Of a stretch of 64,000 bases of DNA, positions 9,178-16,427 are shown one piece after another. The translations under genes were made by a program, and so were the position numbers. The notes under the pieces are model-generated. The model did no database searches. It was not told the DNA's origin and saw nothing but the letters and a program-made list of their open reading frames with translations. Source of the DNA: Geodermatophilus bullaregiensis (GTDB lineage Bacteria > Actinomycetota > Actinomycetes > Mycobacteriales > Geodermatophilaceae); NCBI RefSeq assembly GCF_016907675.1, contig NZ_JAFBCJ010000001.1, forward strand, positions 4,154,001 through 4,218,000, in the 5' to 3' direction. Within the stretch, counting starts at the first letter, position 1. Each line of letters opens with the position of its first letter.

Positions 9178-10927
9178 GCCGGCCGCCGCCGGGGCTCCCG
9201 CGCCGCGCCCGGTCCCCGGGCTGCCGCTGGTCGTCCTCGCCACGCTGGCCGTCCTGGTCACCGCGGCCGACACCTACGTCGTCGTCCTCGCGCTGCCCGA
9301 CATCCTCACCGGGGTCGGCGTCGGCATCGACGAGCTGCAGCGGGCGACACCCATCATCGGCGGCTTCCTGCTCGGCTACACCGCCACGCTGCCGCTGCTG
9401 GGCCGGCTGGCCGACCTGCGCGGCCGGGTGCCGGTGCTGGCCGGCTGCCTGCTGCTGTTCGCCGTCGGCTCGCTGCTGACGGCGACGTCGACCGACCTCG
9501 GCCTCGCCGTCGCCGGCCGCGGCCTGCAGGGCGTCGGCGCCGGCGGGCTGGTGCCGGCCACGCTCGCGCTGGTCGCCGACCGGTGGCCGCCGGAGCGCCG
9601 CTCGGTGCCGCTCGGCGTCGTCGGCGCGGTGCAGGAGGCCGGCGCCGTGCTCGGCCCGCTCGCCGGGGCGGCGGTGCTCGCCGTCGCCGACTGGCGCGCG
9701 GTCTTCTGGCTCAACCTGCTGCTCGGCCTGGGCCTGGCCGCCGGTGTCGTGCTCACCGGCCGCGACCGGCGGCCCGACCTGCTCGGTCTGGTCCTGCTGC
9801 TGGCGACCGGCGCCGCGGCCGGGCTGCAGCTGGCCGAGCCCGCGGCGCTGGCCGAGGACGTCACCCTCGGCCTGGCGTGGGTCCCGCTGGCCGACGGCGT
9901 CCCGGCGACGACGCCGCTGGTGCTCGTCGCCGTCGCCGCCGGGATCGCGCTGGTCGTCCGCAGCCTCGTCGTCCCGGCCGGCGCGGTGCTGCCGCTGCGC
10001 GGGCTGCCGCGACTGGCCCGCGAGGTCGACGTGCTGGGCTCGCTGCTGGCCGTCGTCGCGCTCGGTGCCCTGGTCTGGGCCTTCGCCGCGGCCGACCCGG
10101 CCACCGAGGTGGTCGCGCACGGGCCGGTGCTGCTCCCGGTGGCCGCGCTGGCCGCCGTCGGCTTCTGGCTGCACGAGGGGCGCGCGCCCGACCCGGTGCT
10201 GCCGCTGCGCGCGCTGCGCCCGGCCGGCGCGTGGGGCGCGCTGCTGGTCAACCTGCTGGTCGGGGCGGCGCTGGTGGCCGCGCTCGTGGACGTCCCGCTG
10301 TTCGCCCGCGCGACGACGACGCCCGGCGACCAGCTCGGCGCGGCGCTGGTCCTGCTGCGGCTGCTCGTGGCGGTGCCGGTGGGCGCGGTGGCCGGCGGCT
10401 GGCTGTGCCGGGTCGTGCCGCCGCGGTGGGTCGCGGCCGGCGGGATGGCGCTGGCCGCCCTCGCGCTGTGGGCGATGACCGGGTGGGGCGAGCGGTCGCT
10501 GGACGGCGCCTGGTCGACCGTGGTGCTGCTCGCCGCGGGGCTGGGCTTCGGCCTGGCGATCGCCCCGGTCAACGCCGTCCTGCTGGGGGTCACCAGCCCC
10601 GCGGTGCACGGCAGCGCCGGCGCCCTGGCCGTCGTCGCCCGGACCGTCGGCATGCTGGTCGGGCTCTCGCTGCTGACCGCCGTCGCGCTGCGGCGCTTCA
10701 CCGCCGAGGTGGCGGCGATCGGCTCGCCGCTGACCGTCTGCCCGGCGTCGCCGGCCGACTGCCCGGCCCACTCGGCGGCCCTCGACCAGGCTCTGCTGAC
10801 GCAGCTGCACACCGTCTTCGCCGGCGCCGCCGTCGCGGCGGGGTCGGCCGCCGTGGCCGCGGTCCTGCTGCTGCGCGACGGCCGGGGCCGGGCGACGGCC
10901 GGTCCCCGCCGGCCCGCCGACGGCTGA
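9146..10927 (+). CDS. MFS transporter, P55-like
   Basis: Major facilitator of 593 residues with about 14 hydrophobic segments (DHA2-type length). The MFS motif A region is GRLADLRGRVPVLAG, and motif C-like glycines lie in VGAVQEAGAVLGPLAG. The C-terminal loop before the last helix contains three cysteines-to-be noted near CPASPADCPAHS. The start overlaps the preceding lipoprotein gene by 32 bases, which implies coupled expression. The order lipoprotein-MFS matches the mycobacterial LprG-Rv1410c lipid-export operon. Alternatives are a plain drug exporter with a fortuitous neighbour. Confidence 0.87.
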   Translation: MSRSPHRLSAEPAAAGAPAPRPVPGLPLVVLATLAVLVTAADTYVVVLALPDILTGVGVGIDELQRATPIIGGFLLGYTATLPLLGRLADLRGRVPVLAGCLLLFAVGSLLTATSTDLGLAVAGRGLQGVGAGGLVPATLALVADRWPPERRSVPLGVVGAVQEAGAVLGPLAGAAVLAVADWRAVFWLNLLLGLGLAAGVVLTGRDRRPDLLGLVLLLATGAAAGLQLAEPAALAEDVTLGLAWVPLADGVPATTPLVLVAVAAGIALVVRSLVVPAGAVLPLRGLPRLAREVDVLGSLLAVVALGALVWAFAAADPATEVVAHGPVLLPVAALAAVGFWLHEGRAPDPVLPLRALRPAGAWGALLVNLLVGAALVAALVDVPLFARATTTPGDQLGAALVLLRLLVAVPVGAVAGGWLCRVVPPRWVAAGGMALAALALWAMTGWGERSLDGAWSTVVLLAAGLGFGLAIAPVNAVLLGVTSPAVHGSAGALAVVARTVGMLVGLSLLTAVALRRFTAEVAAIGSPLTVCPASPADCPAHSAALDQALLTQLHTVFAGAAVAAGSAAVAAVLLLRDGRGRATAGPRRPADG

Positions 10928-10993
10928 CCGGGCCCGGGCGGACCCGCGATCCCGGTCGCCCGGTCCGGCCGCCGTCCGTCCCCGGGGTCGTCC

Positions 10994-11536
10994 TCAGGAC
11001 GCGAGGGCGGCCGTGAGGTCCCGGCGCAGCTCGACCAGGTCGACGCCGCGGTCGTGCAGGGCCTTCATCGCCAGCCCCTGGCCCTCGCGCAGCAGTCCCA
11101 GCGCGATGTGCCCGTCGCCGATGCTCCTCGACCTCAGCGCCAGGGCCTCCCGCAACGACAGCTCGAGGACCTTCTTCGCGCGCGGGCTGAACGGTATGTG
11201 CGCCGGGCTCTCGGGCCGGCGGCCCGGCTCGCCGTCCAGGGCGCCGGGCCCGAAGGTCGCCTCGACCCGGTCCCGGACCGCGTCCAGGTCGATGCCGAGC
11301 GTGGTGAGCGCGTCGGCGTCCAGGTCGTCGACGGGGCTGCGGTACCCCTGGAGCGTCTCGGCGACGGAGTCGTGCGTCAGTCCGTACCGGGACAGGACGG
11401 CGGTGCTCGGCGTGTCCTGGGTCAGCAGGGCGAGGAGCAGGTGCTCGGTGCCGACGCGCTGGTCGCGCAGCTGCCGTGCCTCGACCTGGGCGCCGATGAC
11501 CGTCTCGCGCGCCTCCGGGGTGAAGCGTTCGAACAC
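10994..11536 (-). CDS. Clp N-domain protein without ATPase
   Basis: 180 residues containing two Clp-N (ClpR) repeats: MFERFTPEARETVIGAQVEA...VGTEHLLLALL (about 1-70) and SPRAKKVLELSLREAL...IGDGHIALGLL (about 115-165). This is the N-terminal adaptor/substrate-binding domain of ClpC/ClpA, but nothing of the AAA+ modules follows. Such stand-alone Clp-N proteins are common in actinobacteria next to a small HTH protein, as here (3-base gap to the stop of the upstream gene). A role as adaptor or competitor for a Clp machine is an inference. Confidence 0.85.
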   Translation of the reverse strand: MFERFTPEARETVIGAQVEARQLRDQRVGTEHLLLALLTQDTPSTAVLSRYGLTHDSVAETLQGYRSPVDDLDADALTTLGIDLDAVRDRVEATFGPGALDGEPGRRPESPAHIPFSPRAKKVLELSLREALALRSRSIGDGHIALGLLREGQGLAMKALHDRGVDLVELRRDLTAALAS

Positions 11537-11539
11537 GAC

Positions 11540-11773
11540 TCAGTCCTTCCGCCGGAGCGGCCCGCGACCGCTCGCGTACTTCTTGTGCACCGCCTGCCGG
11601 GTCACGCCCAGGAGCTGGGCGATCTGCTCCCACGTCCAGCCCTGGTCGCGCGCGTTGCCCACCTGGAGCGCCTCCAGCCGCTCGACGAGGACCCGGAGGG
11701 AACGCACGGCCGCCAGGCCGATCGCGGGATCCCGGCTGCCGGCGGCCGTCGCCGTCTGCGCTGTGTCCGCCAC
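11540..11773 (-). CDS. small HTH DNA-binding regulator
   Basis: 77-residue protein whose second half is a sigma-4/ParB-like helix-turn-helix: QGWTWEQIAQLLGVTRQAVH followed by KKYASGRG. No other domain. GTG 11773 was chosen because a good promoter (TTGACA-N17-TAGGTT) places the transcription start at or next to this codon; an upstream in-frame start at 11824 would lie inside that promoter. It is co-transcribed with the Clp-N protein gene. The two palindromes covering its promoter suggest that it regulates itself. Likely a repressor of a small proteostasis or stress operon; not characterised to my knowledge. Confidence 0.8.
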   Translation of the reverse strand: MADTAQTATAAGSRDPAIGLAAVRSLRVLVERLEALQVGNARDQGWTWEQIAQLLGVTRQAVHKKYASGRGPLRRKD

Positions 11774-11777
11774 GCCC

Positions 11778-11820
11778 GTCAACCTAGGTTGCTCTACCGG
11801 CGGTGTCAACCCAGATTGAC
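11778..11820 (-). promoter_or_regulatory. promoter with two palindromic operator copies
   Basis: Minus-strand -35 TTGACA (11809-11804), 17 bases, -10 TAGGTT (11786-11781). Two copies of a GTCAAYCYAGRTTGAC-like element cover it: GTCAACCTAGGTTGC (11778-11792, perfect 12-bp core palindrome CAACCTAGGTTG) over the -10, and GTCAACCCAGATTGAC (11805-11820) over the -35. Centres are 27 bp apart. Binding at either would block RNA polymerase. The likely binder is the HTH protein encoded just downstream. Confidence 0.68.
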
Positions 11821-11857
11821 GCACCGGAGGGTGCGTCGCCGGGCGGGTGGGCGCGCC

Positions 11858-12166
11858 TCAGCCCTGGCCGTGCACCTCGTAGTGGCTCACGGTGACCTCG
11901 CGGTCGACCAGGTACCGGTCGTCCTCGGGGTAGAAGACCGCGCGGGAGACGTCCTCGCCGGCGAACCCGGAGACCGCGTCGCGCGACTCCCAGAAGCTGA
12001 GCGTCACGATCTCGGTGCGGCCGTCGCCGAGATCGCGGGTCAGCATGTGCGCGCCCCGGTTGCCGGGCGTCCGCCGGTACTCCGCCATGCCGGTGGCCTC
12101 GATGTACTCGGCGTAGGCGTCGCGGTCCTCGGTGCGGACCCAGCCGCGCCACATCCGTGCGATCAC
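11858..12166 (-). CDS. ABM-domain protein
   Basis: 102 residues of the antibiotic-biosynthesis-monooxygenase-like ferredoxin fold: an N-terminal strand VIARMWRGWV, a helix with DAYAEYIEATGMAEYRRTPGN, then RTEIVTLSFWESRDAVSGFAG. Small ABM proteins act as cofactor-free oxygenases or simply as dimeric binding folds; no specific function can be read. GTG 12166 is preferred over GTG 12175 because GGAGG lies 8 bases before it. It follows the MDR gene by 18 bp, so they are probably co-transcribed. Confidence 0.7.
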   Translation of the reverse strand: MIARMWRGWVRTEDRDAYAEYIEATGMAEYRRTPGNRGAHMLTRDLGDGRTEIVTLSFWESRDAVSGFAGEDVSRAVFYPEDDRYLVDREVTVSHYEVHGQG

Positions 12167-12184
12167 GGCGCTCACCTCCGCGGG

Positions 12185-13150
12185 TCAGAGGGTGAAGACG
12201 ATCTTCCCGGCGGTGCGGCCCTCGAGCATCCGCGCGAAGCCGTCGCGCGCCTGCTCCAGGGGCAGCTCGACGTCGACGACCGGGCGGACGCCGGTGGCCG
12301 CGCACATCCGCATGAGCGCCTCGAGCTCGTCGCGGGTGCCCATCGTCGAGCCGATGACCGACAGCTGGGTGAAGAAGACCCGGTTCAGCTCGGCGCCGGG
12401 GTTGAAGCCGGTGGTCGCGCCGGAGGTGACGATGACACCCCCGGGCTTGAGCGACTTGACGCTGTGGCTCCAGGTCGCCTCGCCGACGGTCTCCATGACG
12501 CCGTCGACCCGCTCGGGCAGCCGGGCGCCGGTCTCGAACGCCTGCTCGGCGCCGAGGTCGAGCGCCGCCCGGCGCTTCTCCTCGCTGCGGCCGGTGACCC
12601 ACACGCGGAAGCCGGCCGCCTTGCCCAGCACGGTCAGCGCGGTGGCGACGCCGCCGCTGGCGCCCTGCACCAGCACGGTGTGGCCGGGCCGCAACCCGGA
12701 CTTCACGAACAGCATCCGGTAGGCGGTCAGCCACGCGGTCGGCAGGCACGCGGCCTCGGCGAGGGACAGCTCGGCCGGCTTGGGCAGCACGTTGCGCCGG
12801 GGGACGGCGACCCGCTCGGCCATCGTGCCCTGGTGCAGCTCGGAGAAGAGCGTGCGCCTGGGATCGAGCGTCTCGTCGCCGGTCCACTCGGGGGTCGCGA
12901 CGACGCCGTGCACGACCACCTCGTTGCCGTGCTCGTCGAGCCCGGCCGCGTCGGTGCCCAGGATCATCGGCATGCGCTCCTGCGGCAGGCCGATGCCGCG
13001 CAGGCTGAACAGGTCGTGGTGGTTGAGCGAGACGGCCTTGACCTGCACCGTCGTCCAGCCGTCGGGCACCTCCGGCTCGGGGCGGTCCCCGACCTCCAGG
13101 ACGGAGAGCGGGTCGTCGGGCGAGGGCGAGGACACGAAGACGGCGCGCAT
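12185..13150 (-). CDS. MDR-family zinc-independent NAD(P)H oxidoreductase
   Basis: 321 residues with the quinone-oxidoreductase type medium-chain reductase architecture: an N-terminal GroES-like domain (SLNHHDLFSLRG, LGTDAAGLD) and a Rossmann domain with VLVQGASGGVATALTVLGKA (about 150-170). The structural-zinc cysteine cluster and catalytic zinc ligands are absent, as in QOR-like enzymes. A leaderless promoter is predicted: TAACGT lies 7 bases before the ATG. Substrate unknown; probably reduces quinones or activated alkenes. Confidence 0.86.
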   Translation of the reverse strand: MRAVFVSSPSPDDPLSVLEVGDRPEPEVPDGWTTVQVKAVSLNHHDLFSLRGIGLPQERMPMILGTDAAGLDEHGNEVVVHGVVATPEWTGDETLDPRRTLFSELHQGTMAERVAVPRRNVLPKPAELSLAEAACLPTAWLTAYRMLFVKSGLRPGHTVLVQGASGGVATALTVLGKAAGFRVWVTGRSEEKRRAALDLGAEQAFETGARLPERVDGVMETVGEATWSHSVKSLKPGGVIVTSGATTGFNPGAELNRVFFTQLSVIGSTMGTRDELEALMRMCAATGVRPVVDVELPLEQARDGFARMLEGRTAGKIVFTL

Positions 13151-13157
13151 GCGCCGG

Positions 13158-13163
13158 ACGTTA
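13158..13163 (-). promoter_or_regulatory. -10 box of the MDR gene, leaderless
   Basis: TAACGT on the minus strand, 7 bases before the ATG at 13150, and no Shine-Dalgarno sequence in between. Confidence 0.45.
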
Positions 13164-13170
13164 GGACACC

Positions 13171-13206
13171 GCCGTCCGGCGGGCGACAGCGCGCCCGCCG
13201 GACGGC
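13171..13206. terminator. hairpin after the secreted-protein gene
   Basis: Perfect 15-bp inverted repeat, 13171-13185 with 13192-13206, 6-base loop. It begins 5 bases past the stop of the minus-strand gene ending at 13212. Confidence 0.72.
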
Positions 13207-13211
13207 CGGCT

Positions 13212-13805
13212 TCAGGCCCCTGCGTCCTGCACCCAGCCCGGCGGGCAGACGTTGTGGTCGTGGGACAGGCCGCCCCCGTTGAGCAGGTCGAGGTCGGACT
13301 GGGGGCCGTCGGACAGCGAGACGCCGCCGGAGACGGTCGCCTGCCGGGTGAGGTAGCGGCCGACGGTGCAGTCGTAGAGGGGCTCCCGCTGCGACCTGCC
13401 CACCCCGGTCCAGGTCACGTCGACCGTCGCCGTCCCGCTCTCGACGCGCGGTGCCAGGCCCTGCGGGGCGTCCCGTTCGGTGCAGGTGTAGTCGTACGAC
13501 GCGACCACGCGCGCCGACTCCAGCTGCTCGACCTCCGCCACGGTCGCGTCCTCGCCGTCCACCGTGCAGGACCAGGCCGGGCCGAACAGTCCGAGCCGGA
13601 GGGACGTCCCCGAGCCCCTGACCTCCTCGACGGTCACCTCGGCGAACAGCTCCTCGCCGGTGTCGCTGAACACCGCCCACGCCCGGGAGGCCGTGTAGGG
13701 CCCGACTCCCTCGGGTGGTGCCGCGGCCGCGGCGCCCGCCGTCGCGCCCAGGGCCGCCGTGGCCAGCAGCACGGTCAGTGCCCGCCCGGCCGTCCTCGTC
13801 CTCAT
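13212..13805 (-). CDS. secreted protein of unknown function
   Basis: 197 residues with a clear Sec signal peptide: a twin-Arg-containing basic start, a hydrophobic Ala/Leu core, and an AAAAAPP cleavage region near residue 29. The mature protein holds five cysteines (WSCTV, DYTCTE, YDCTV, HNVCPPG region), which suggests disulfides outside the cell, and the C-terminus has GGGLSHDHNVCPPGWV. No family recognised. ATG 13805 was chosen because GAGGAGG precedes it; the frame is open upstream but lacks signal-like sequence there. Confidence 0.72.
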   Translation of the reverse strand: MRTRTAGRALTVLLATAALGATAGAAAAAPPEGVGPYTASRAWAVFSDTGEELFAEVTVEEVRGSGTSLRLGLFGPAWSCTVDGEDATVAEVEQLESARVVASYDYTCTERDAPQGLAPRVESGTATVDVTWTGVGRSQREPLYDCTVGRYLTRQATVSGGVSLSDGPQSDLDLLNGGGLSHDHNVCPPGWVQDAGA

Positions 13806-13947
13806 GCCGTCCTCCTCACGAGCCGGTGCCCGGGACGTCCGGGTCCGGTGAGCGGGAGGGTGACAGCCGCCGGCGCGGCGCCGGAAGCGGTTCTCACGCA
13901 CCCCCGGCCGGGGAGGACGGCGCGTCGGCCGCGACGCGCCGGGACGG

Positions 13948-14955
13948 TCAGCGGACGACGACGACGGCGTCCCGGCGCGGCACGAACTCGCCGATCACGG
14001 GCGTGCCGGGGACCTCACCGGCCAGCAGCAGCCCACCCGACGTCTGGGCGTCGGCCAGCAGCAGCGCCTCGTCCTCCGACACCGCCGACAGGTCGGTGTG
14101 CGGGCGCACCCAGTCGAGGTTGCGGCGTGTGCCGCCGGAGACGAACCCGTCGGCCAGCGCCTGCCGCGCCCCGGTCAGGTAGGGGACGGCGGCGGCGTCG
14201 ACCACCGCGGTGACCCCGCTGGCCCGCGCCATCTTGTAGAGGTGGCCGAGCAGCCCGAAGCCGGTGACGTCGGTGCCGGCGCGGATGCCCGCGGCGACCG
14301 CGGCCCGGCCGGCGTCCCGGTTGAGCGCGGTCATCGAGGCCACCGCCTCCTCGCTGACCTCGCCGGTCGCCTTCATGCGGCTGTTGAGGACCCCGACGCC
14401 GAGCGGCTTGGTCAGCGACAGCGGCGTCCCGGCGGCGGCGGCGTCGTTGCGGATGACCCGGTCGACGTCCACCAGGCCGGTCACCGCCATGCCGTACTTG
14501 GGCTCGGGGTCGTCGATCGAGTGCCCGCCGCCGACGTGGCAGCCGGCCTCCTGCGCCACCTCGAGCCCGCCGCGCAGCACCTCGGCGGCGAGCTCGGCGG
14601 GCAGCACGTCCCGCGGCCAGCCGAGCAGGTTGACCGCGACCACCGGGGTGCCGCCCATGGCGTAGACGTCGGACAGCGCGTTGGCCGCGGCGATCCGGCC
14701 GAAGGTGTACGCGTCGTCGACGACCGGGGTGAAGAAGTCGGTGGTCAGCACCAGGCCCTGCCCGCCGGGGATGCGGACGACGGCCGCGTCGTCGCCGTCG
14801 TCGAGCCCGACGACCAGCTCGGCGGCGGGGTCGGCCGGGCCGGTGCGGGTGAGCCCGGCGACGACGGCCTCGAGCTCGCCGGGCGGGATCTTGCAGGCGC
14901 AGCCGCCGCCGTGCGCGTACTGGGTGAGCCGGATCGTCGCGGGCGCGCTGGTCAC
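13948..14955 (-). CDS. selD: selenide, water dikinase (selenophosphate synthase)
   Basis: Makes selenophosphate, the selenium donor for Sec-tRNA synthesis, from selenide and ATP. 335 residues; an AIRS-like kinase fold with the glycine-rich N-terminal loop HGGGCACKIPPGEL carrying the active-site Cys and Lys, and Asp-rich metal sites (VGLDDGDDAAV, TTDFFTPVVDD). The position that is selenocysteine in some SelDs is an ordinary Cys here (TGC), so SelD does not depend on its own product. A leaderless promoter is predicted (TACGGT, 6 bases before GTG 14955). It is divergent from selC-selA-selB. Confidence 0.96.
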   Translation of the reverse strand: MTSAPATIRLTQYAHGGGCACKIPPGELEAVVAGLTRTGPADPAAELVVGLDDGDDAAVVRIPGGQGLVLTTDFFTPVVDDAYTFGRIAAANALSDVYAMGGTPVVAVNLLGWPRDVLPAELAAEVLRGGLEVAQEAGCHVGGGHSIDDPEPKYGMAVTGLVDVDRVIRNDAAAAGTPLSLTKPLGVGVLNSRMKATGEVSEEAVASMTALNRDAGRAAVAAGIRAGTDVTGFGLLGHLYKMARASGVTAVVDAAAVPYLTGARQALADGFVSGGTRRNLDWVRPHTDLSAVSEDEALLLADAQTSGGLLLAGEVPGTPVIGEFVPRRDAVVVVR

Positions 14956-14961
14956 CGCTCC

Positions 14962-14989
14962 ACCGTAGGCTGGCCGGCGGAGGCGTCAG
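14962..14989 (-). promoter_or_regulatory. selD promoter overlapping the 5' end of selC
   Basis: Minus strand: -35-like CTGACG (14989-14984), 16 bases, -10 TACGGT (14967-14962), then 6 bases to the GTG. The -35 box lies inside the selC gene on the other strand, so polymerases on selD and selC could interfere. Confidence 0.5.
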
Positions 14990-15074
14990 GGTGCCTGGTG
15001 GCCCCCGCGGCCTCTAAAGCCGACGTGGCCGAGCAGCTCGGTCAGGCGGGTTCGATTCCCGTCCGCCTCCGCCA
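14979..15074 (+). tRNA. selC: tRNA-Sec with CUA anticodon
   Basis: A 96-base tRNA with encoded CCA. Acceptor GGAGGCG (14979-14985) pairs with CGCCTCC (15064-15070); discriminator G; CCA 15072-15074. T arm GCGGG-TTCGATT-CCCGT (15046-15062), extendable by one pair, giving a 13-bp acceptor/T helix typical of bacterial tRNA-Sec. Long variable arm GGCCGAG-CAG-CTCGGTC. The anticodon loop CTCTAAA (15012-15018) is closed by CGGC/GCCG (15008-15011, 15019-15022), putting CTA at 15014-15016 where the standard gene has TCA. The tRNA should therefore read UAG. It lies between selD and selA. UAG-reading tRNA-Sec has been reported from Geodermatophilus and Blastococcus. The D stem has one apparent mismatch. 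Confidence 0.95.
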
Positions 15075-15097
15075 GCCTCCCCGCGGGCCGGCGCGCA

Positions 15098-15103
15098 TAC
15101 GCT
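15098..15103 (+). promoter_or_regulatory. -10 box of selA, leaderless
   Basis: TACGCT ends 8 bases before the selA ATG at 15112. It lies just after the selC 3' end, so selA-selB can be transcribed separately from the tRNA. Confidence 0.42.
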
Positions 15104-15111
15104 CCGCAGCG

Positions 15112-16422
15112 ATGAGCGCCGACCTGCGGCGGGCAGTGCCCCGTACCGACACGCTGCTGGCCGACCCCGCGCTGGCCGCGGCCTCCGCCCGGCTGGGGCG
15201 CGAGCTGGTCAAGGACGTCGTCCGCGGCGTCCAGCAGCGGGTGCGCGACGGCTCGCTCGGCCCGGACGACGCCGTCGCCGCCGTCCTCGCCGGCCTCCCG
15301 GGTACCGCGGGCAGCCTGCGGCCGGTGCTCAACGCCACCGGGGTCCTGGTGCACACCAACCTAGGGCGGGCGCCGCTGTCGGCGGCCGCGGTCGAGGCCG
15401 TGGTCGCCGCCAGCGGCACCACCGACGTCGAGCTCGACCTGGGCAGCGGCCGGCGCGGGCCCCGGGGGGAGGCGGCCCTGGCGGCCCTGCTCGCGGCCGT
15501 CCCGGCGGCCGGGGCCGCGATCGTGGTGAACAACTGCGCCGCGGCCCTCGCGCTGGTGGCGACGGCGCTCGGCGGGGAGCTGGTCATCGCCCGCGGCGAG
15601 CTGGTCGAGATCGGCGACGGCTTCCGCATCCCCGAGCTGCTGGAGTCCACCGGCGCCCGGCTGCGCGAGGTCGGCACCACCAACCGCGTGGCGCTCGAGG
15701 ACTACACGCGCGCGCTCGGCCCGGGCACCGGCGCGGTGCTCAAGGTGCACCCGTCGAACTTCGTCGTGCGCGGCTTCACCCGGTCGGTACCGGTCGCCGA
15801 CCTGGCCGCGGGGCTGGCCGGCACCGGCGTCCCGCTGGTCGCCGACGTCGGCTCGGGCCTGCTGCGCCCGCACCCCGTCCTGCCCGGGGAGCCCGACCTG
15901 CAGACCACGCTGGCCGACGGCGCCGACCTGGTGCTGGCCAGCGGCGACAAGCTGCTCGGCGGCCCGCAGGCCGGGCTGGTGCTGGGGCGGGCCGAGCTGG
16001 TGCAGCGGCTGCGCCGGCACCCGCTGTACCGGGCGCTACGGGTGGACAAGACGACGCTGGCCGCGCTGGAGGCCACGCTGCGCGGCCCGCTGCCGCCGGT
16101 GCAGGAGATGCTCGCCGCCGGCGTCGCCGGGCTGCGCCGCCGCGCCGAGGCGCTGGCCGCCCGGCTGGCGTCGGCCGGCGTCGACGCCCGGGCCGTGGAC
16201 TCGGCCGCCCGCGTGGGCGGGGGAGGGGCGCCCGAGCACCCGCTGCCCAGCGCCGCGGTGTCGCTGCCGGGCTCCTTCGCGGAGCCGCTGCGCCGGGGGG
16301 CCTGCCCGGTGGTCGGGCACGTCGAGGACGACCGGACGCTGCTCGACCTGCGCAGCGTGCCGCCGTCGGCCGACGGCGACCTGGCCGCCGCGGTGCTGGC
16401 CGTCGCCGGGCGGGGAGCCTGA
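15112..16422 (+). CDS. selA: L-seryl-tRNA(Sec) selenium transferase
   Basis: PLP enzyme that converts Ser-tRNA(Sec) to Sec-tRNA(Sec) with selenophosphate. 436 residues, slightly shorter than Escherichia coli SelA. Features: N-terminal tRNA-binding helices, LNATGVLVHTNLGRAPLSAA, IVVNNCAAALAL, and the PLP lysine in SGDKLLGGPQAGL (about Lys280). ATG 15112 fits the family N-terminus; the frame is open far upstream through selC and antisense selD, but that part is not coding. It ends 5 bases before selB, forming an operon. Confidence 0.97.
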   Translation: MSADLRRAVPRTDTLLADPALAAASARLGRELVKDVVRGVQQRVRDGSLGPDDAVAAVLAGLPGTAGSLRPVLNATGVLVHTNLGRAPLSAAAVEAVVAASGTTDVELDLGSGRRGPRGEAALAALLAAVPAAGAAIVVNNCAAALALVATALGGELVIARGELVEIGDGFRIPELLESTGARLREVGTTNRVALEDYTRALGPGTGAVLKVHPSNFVVRGFTRSVPVADLAAGLAGTGVPLVADVGSGLLRPHPVLPGEPDLQTTLADGADLVLASGDKLLGGPQAGLVLGRAELVQRLRRHPLYRALRVDKTTLAALEATLRGPLPPVQEMLAAGVAGLRRRAEALAARLASAGVDARAVDSAARVGGGGAPEHPLPSAAVSLPGSFAEPLRRGACPVVGHVEDDRTLLDLRSVPPSADGDLAAAVLAVAGRGA

Positions 16423-16427
16423 CCGGC

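Noticed and set aside
13948-14955. selD as a UAG-encoded selenoprotein
   Set aside because: The residue that is Sec in some SelDs is encoded by TGC (Cys); no in-frame TAG occurs in the gene.
14979-15074. the tRNA being a serine or leucine tRNA with CUA-like anticodon (suppressor)
   Set aside because: The long acceptor/T helix, 96-base length and position between selD and selA fit tRNA-Sec, not class II suppressor tRNAs.
14098-15111. N-terminal extension of SelA through selC
   Set aside because: The frame is open, but that stretch is the tRNA gene and antisense selD; SelA homology begins at 15112.
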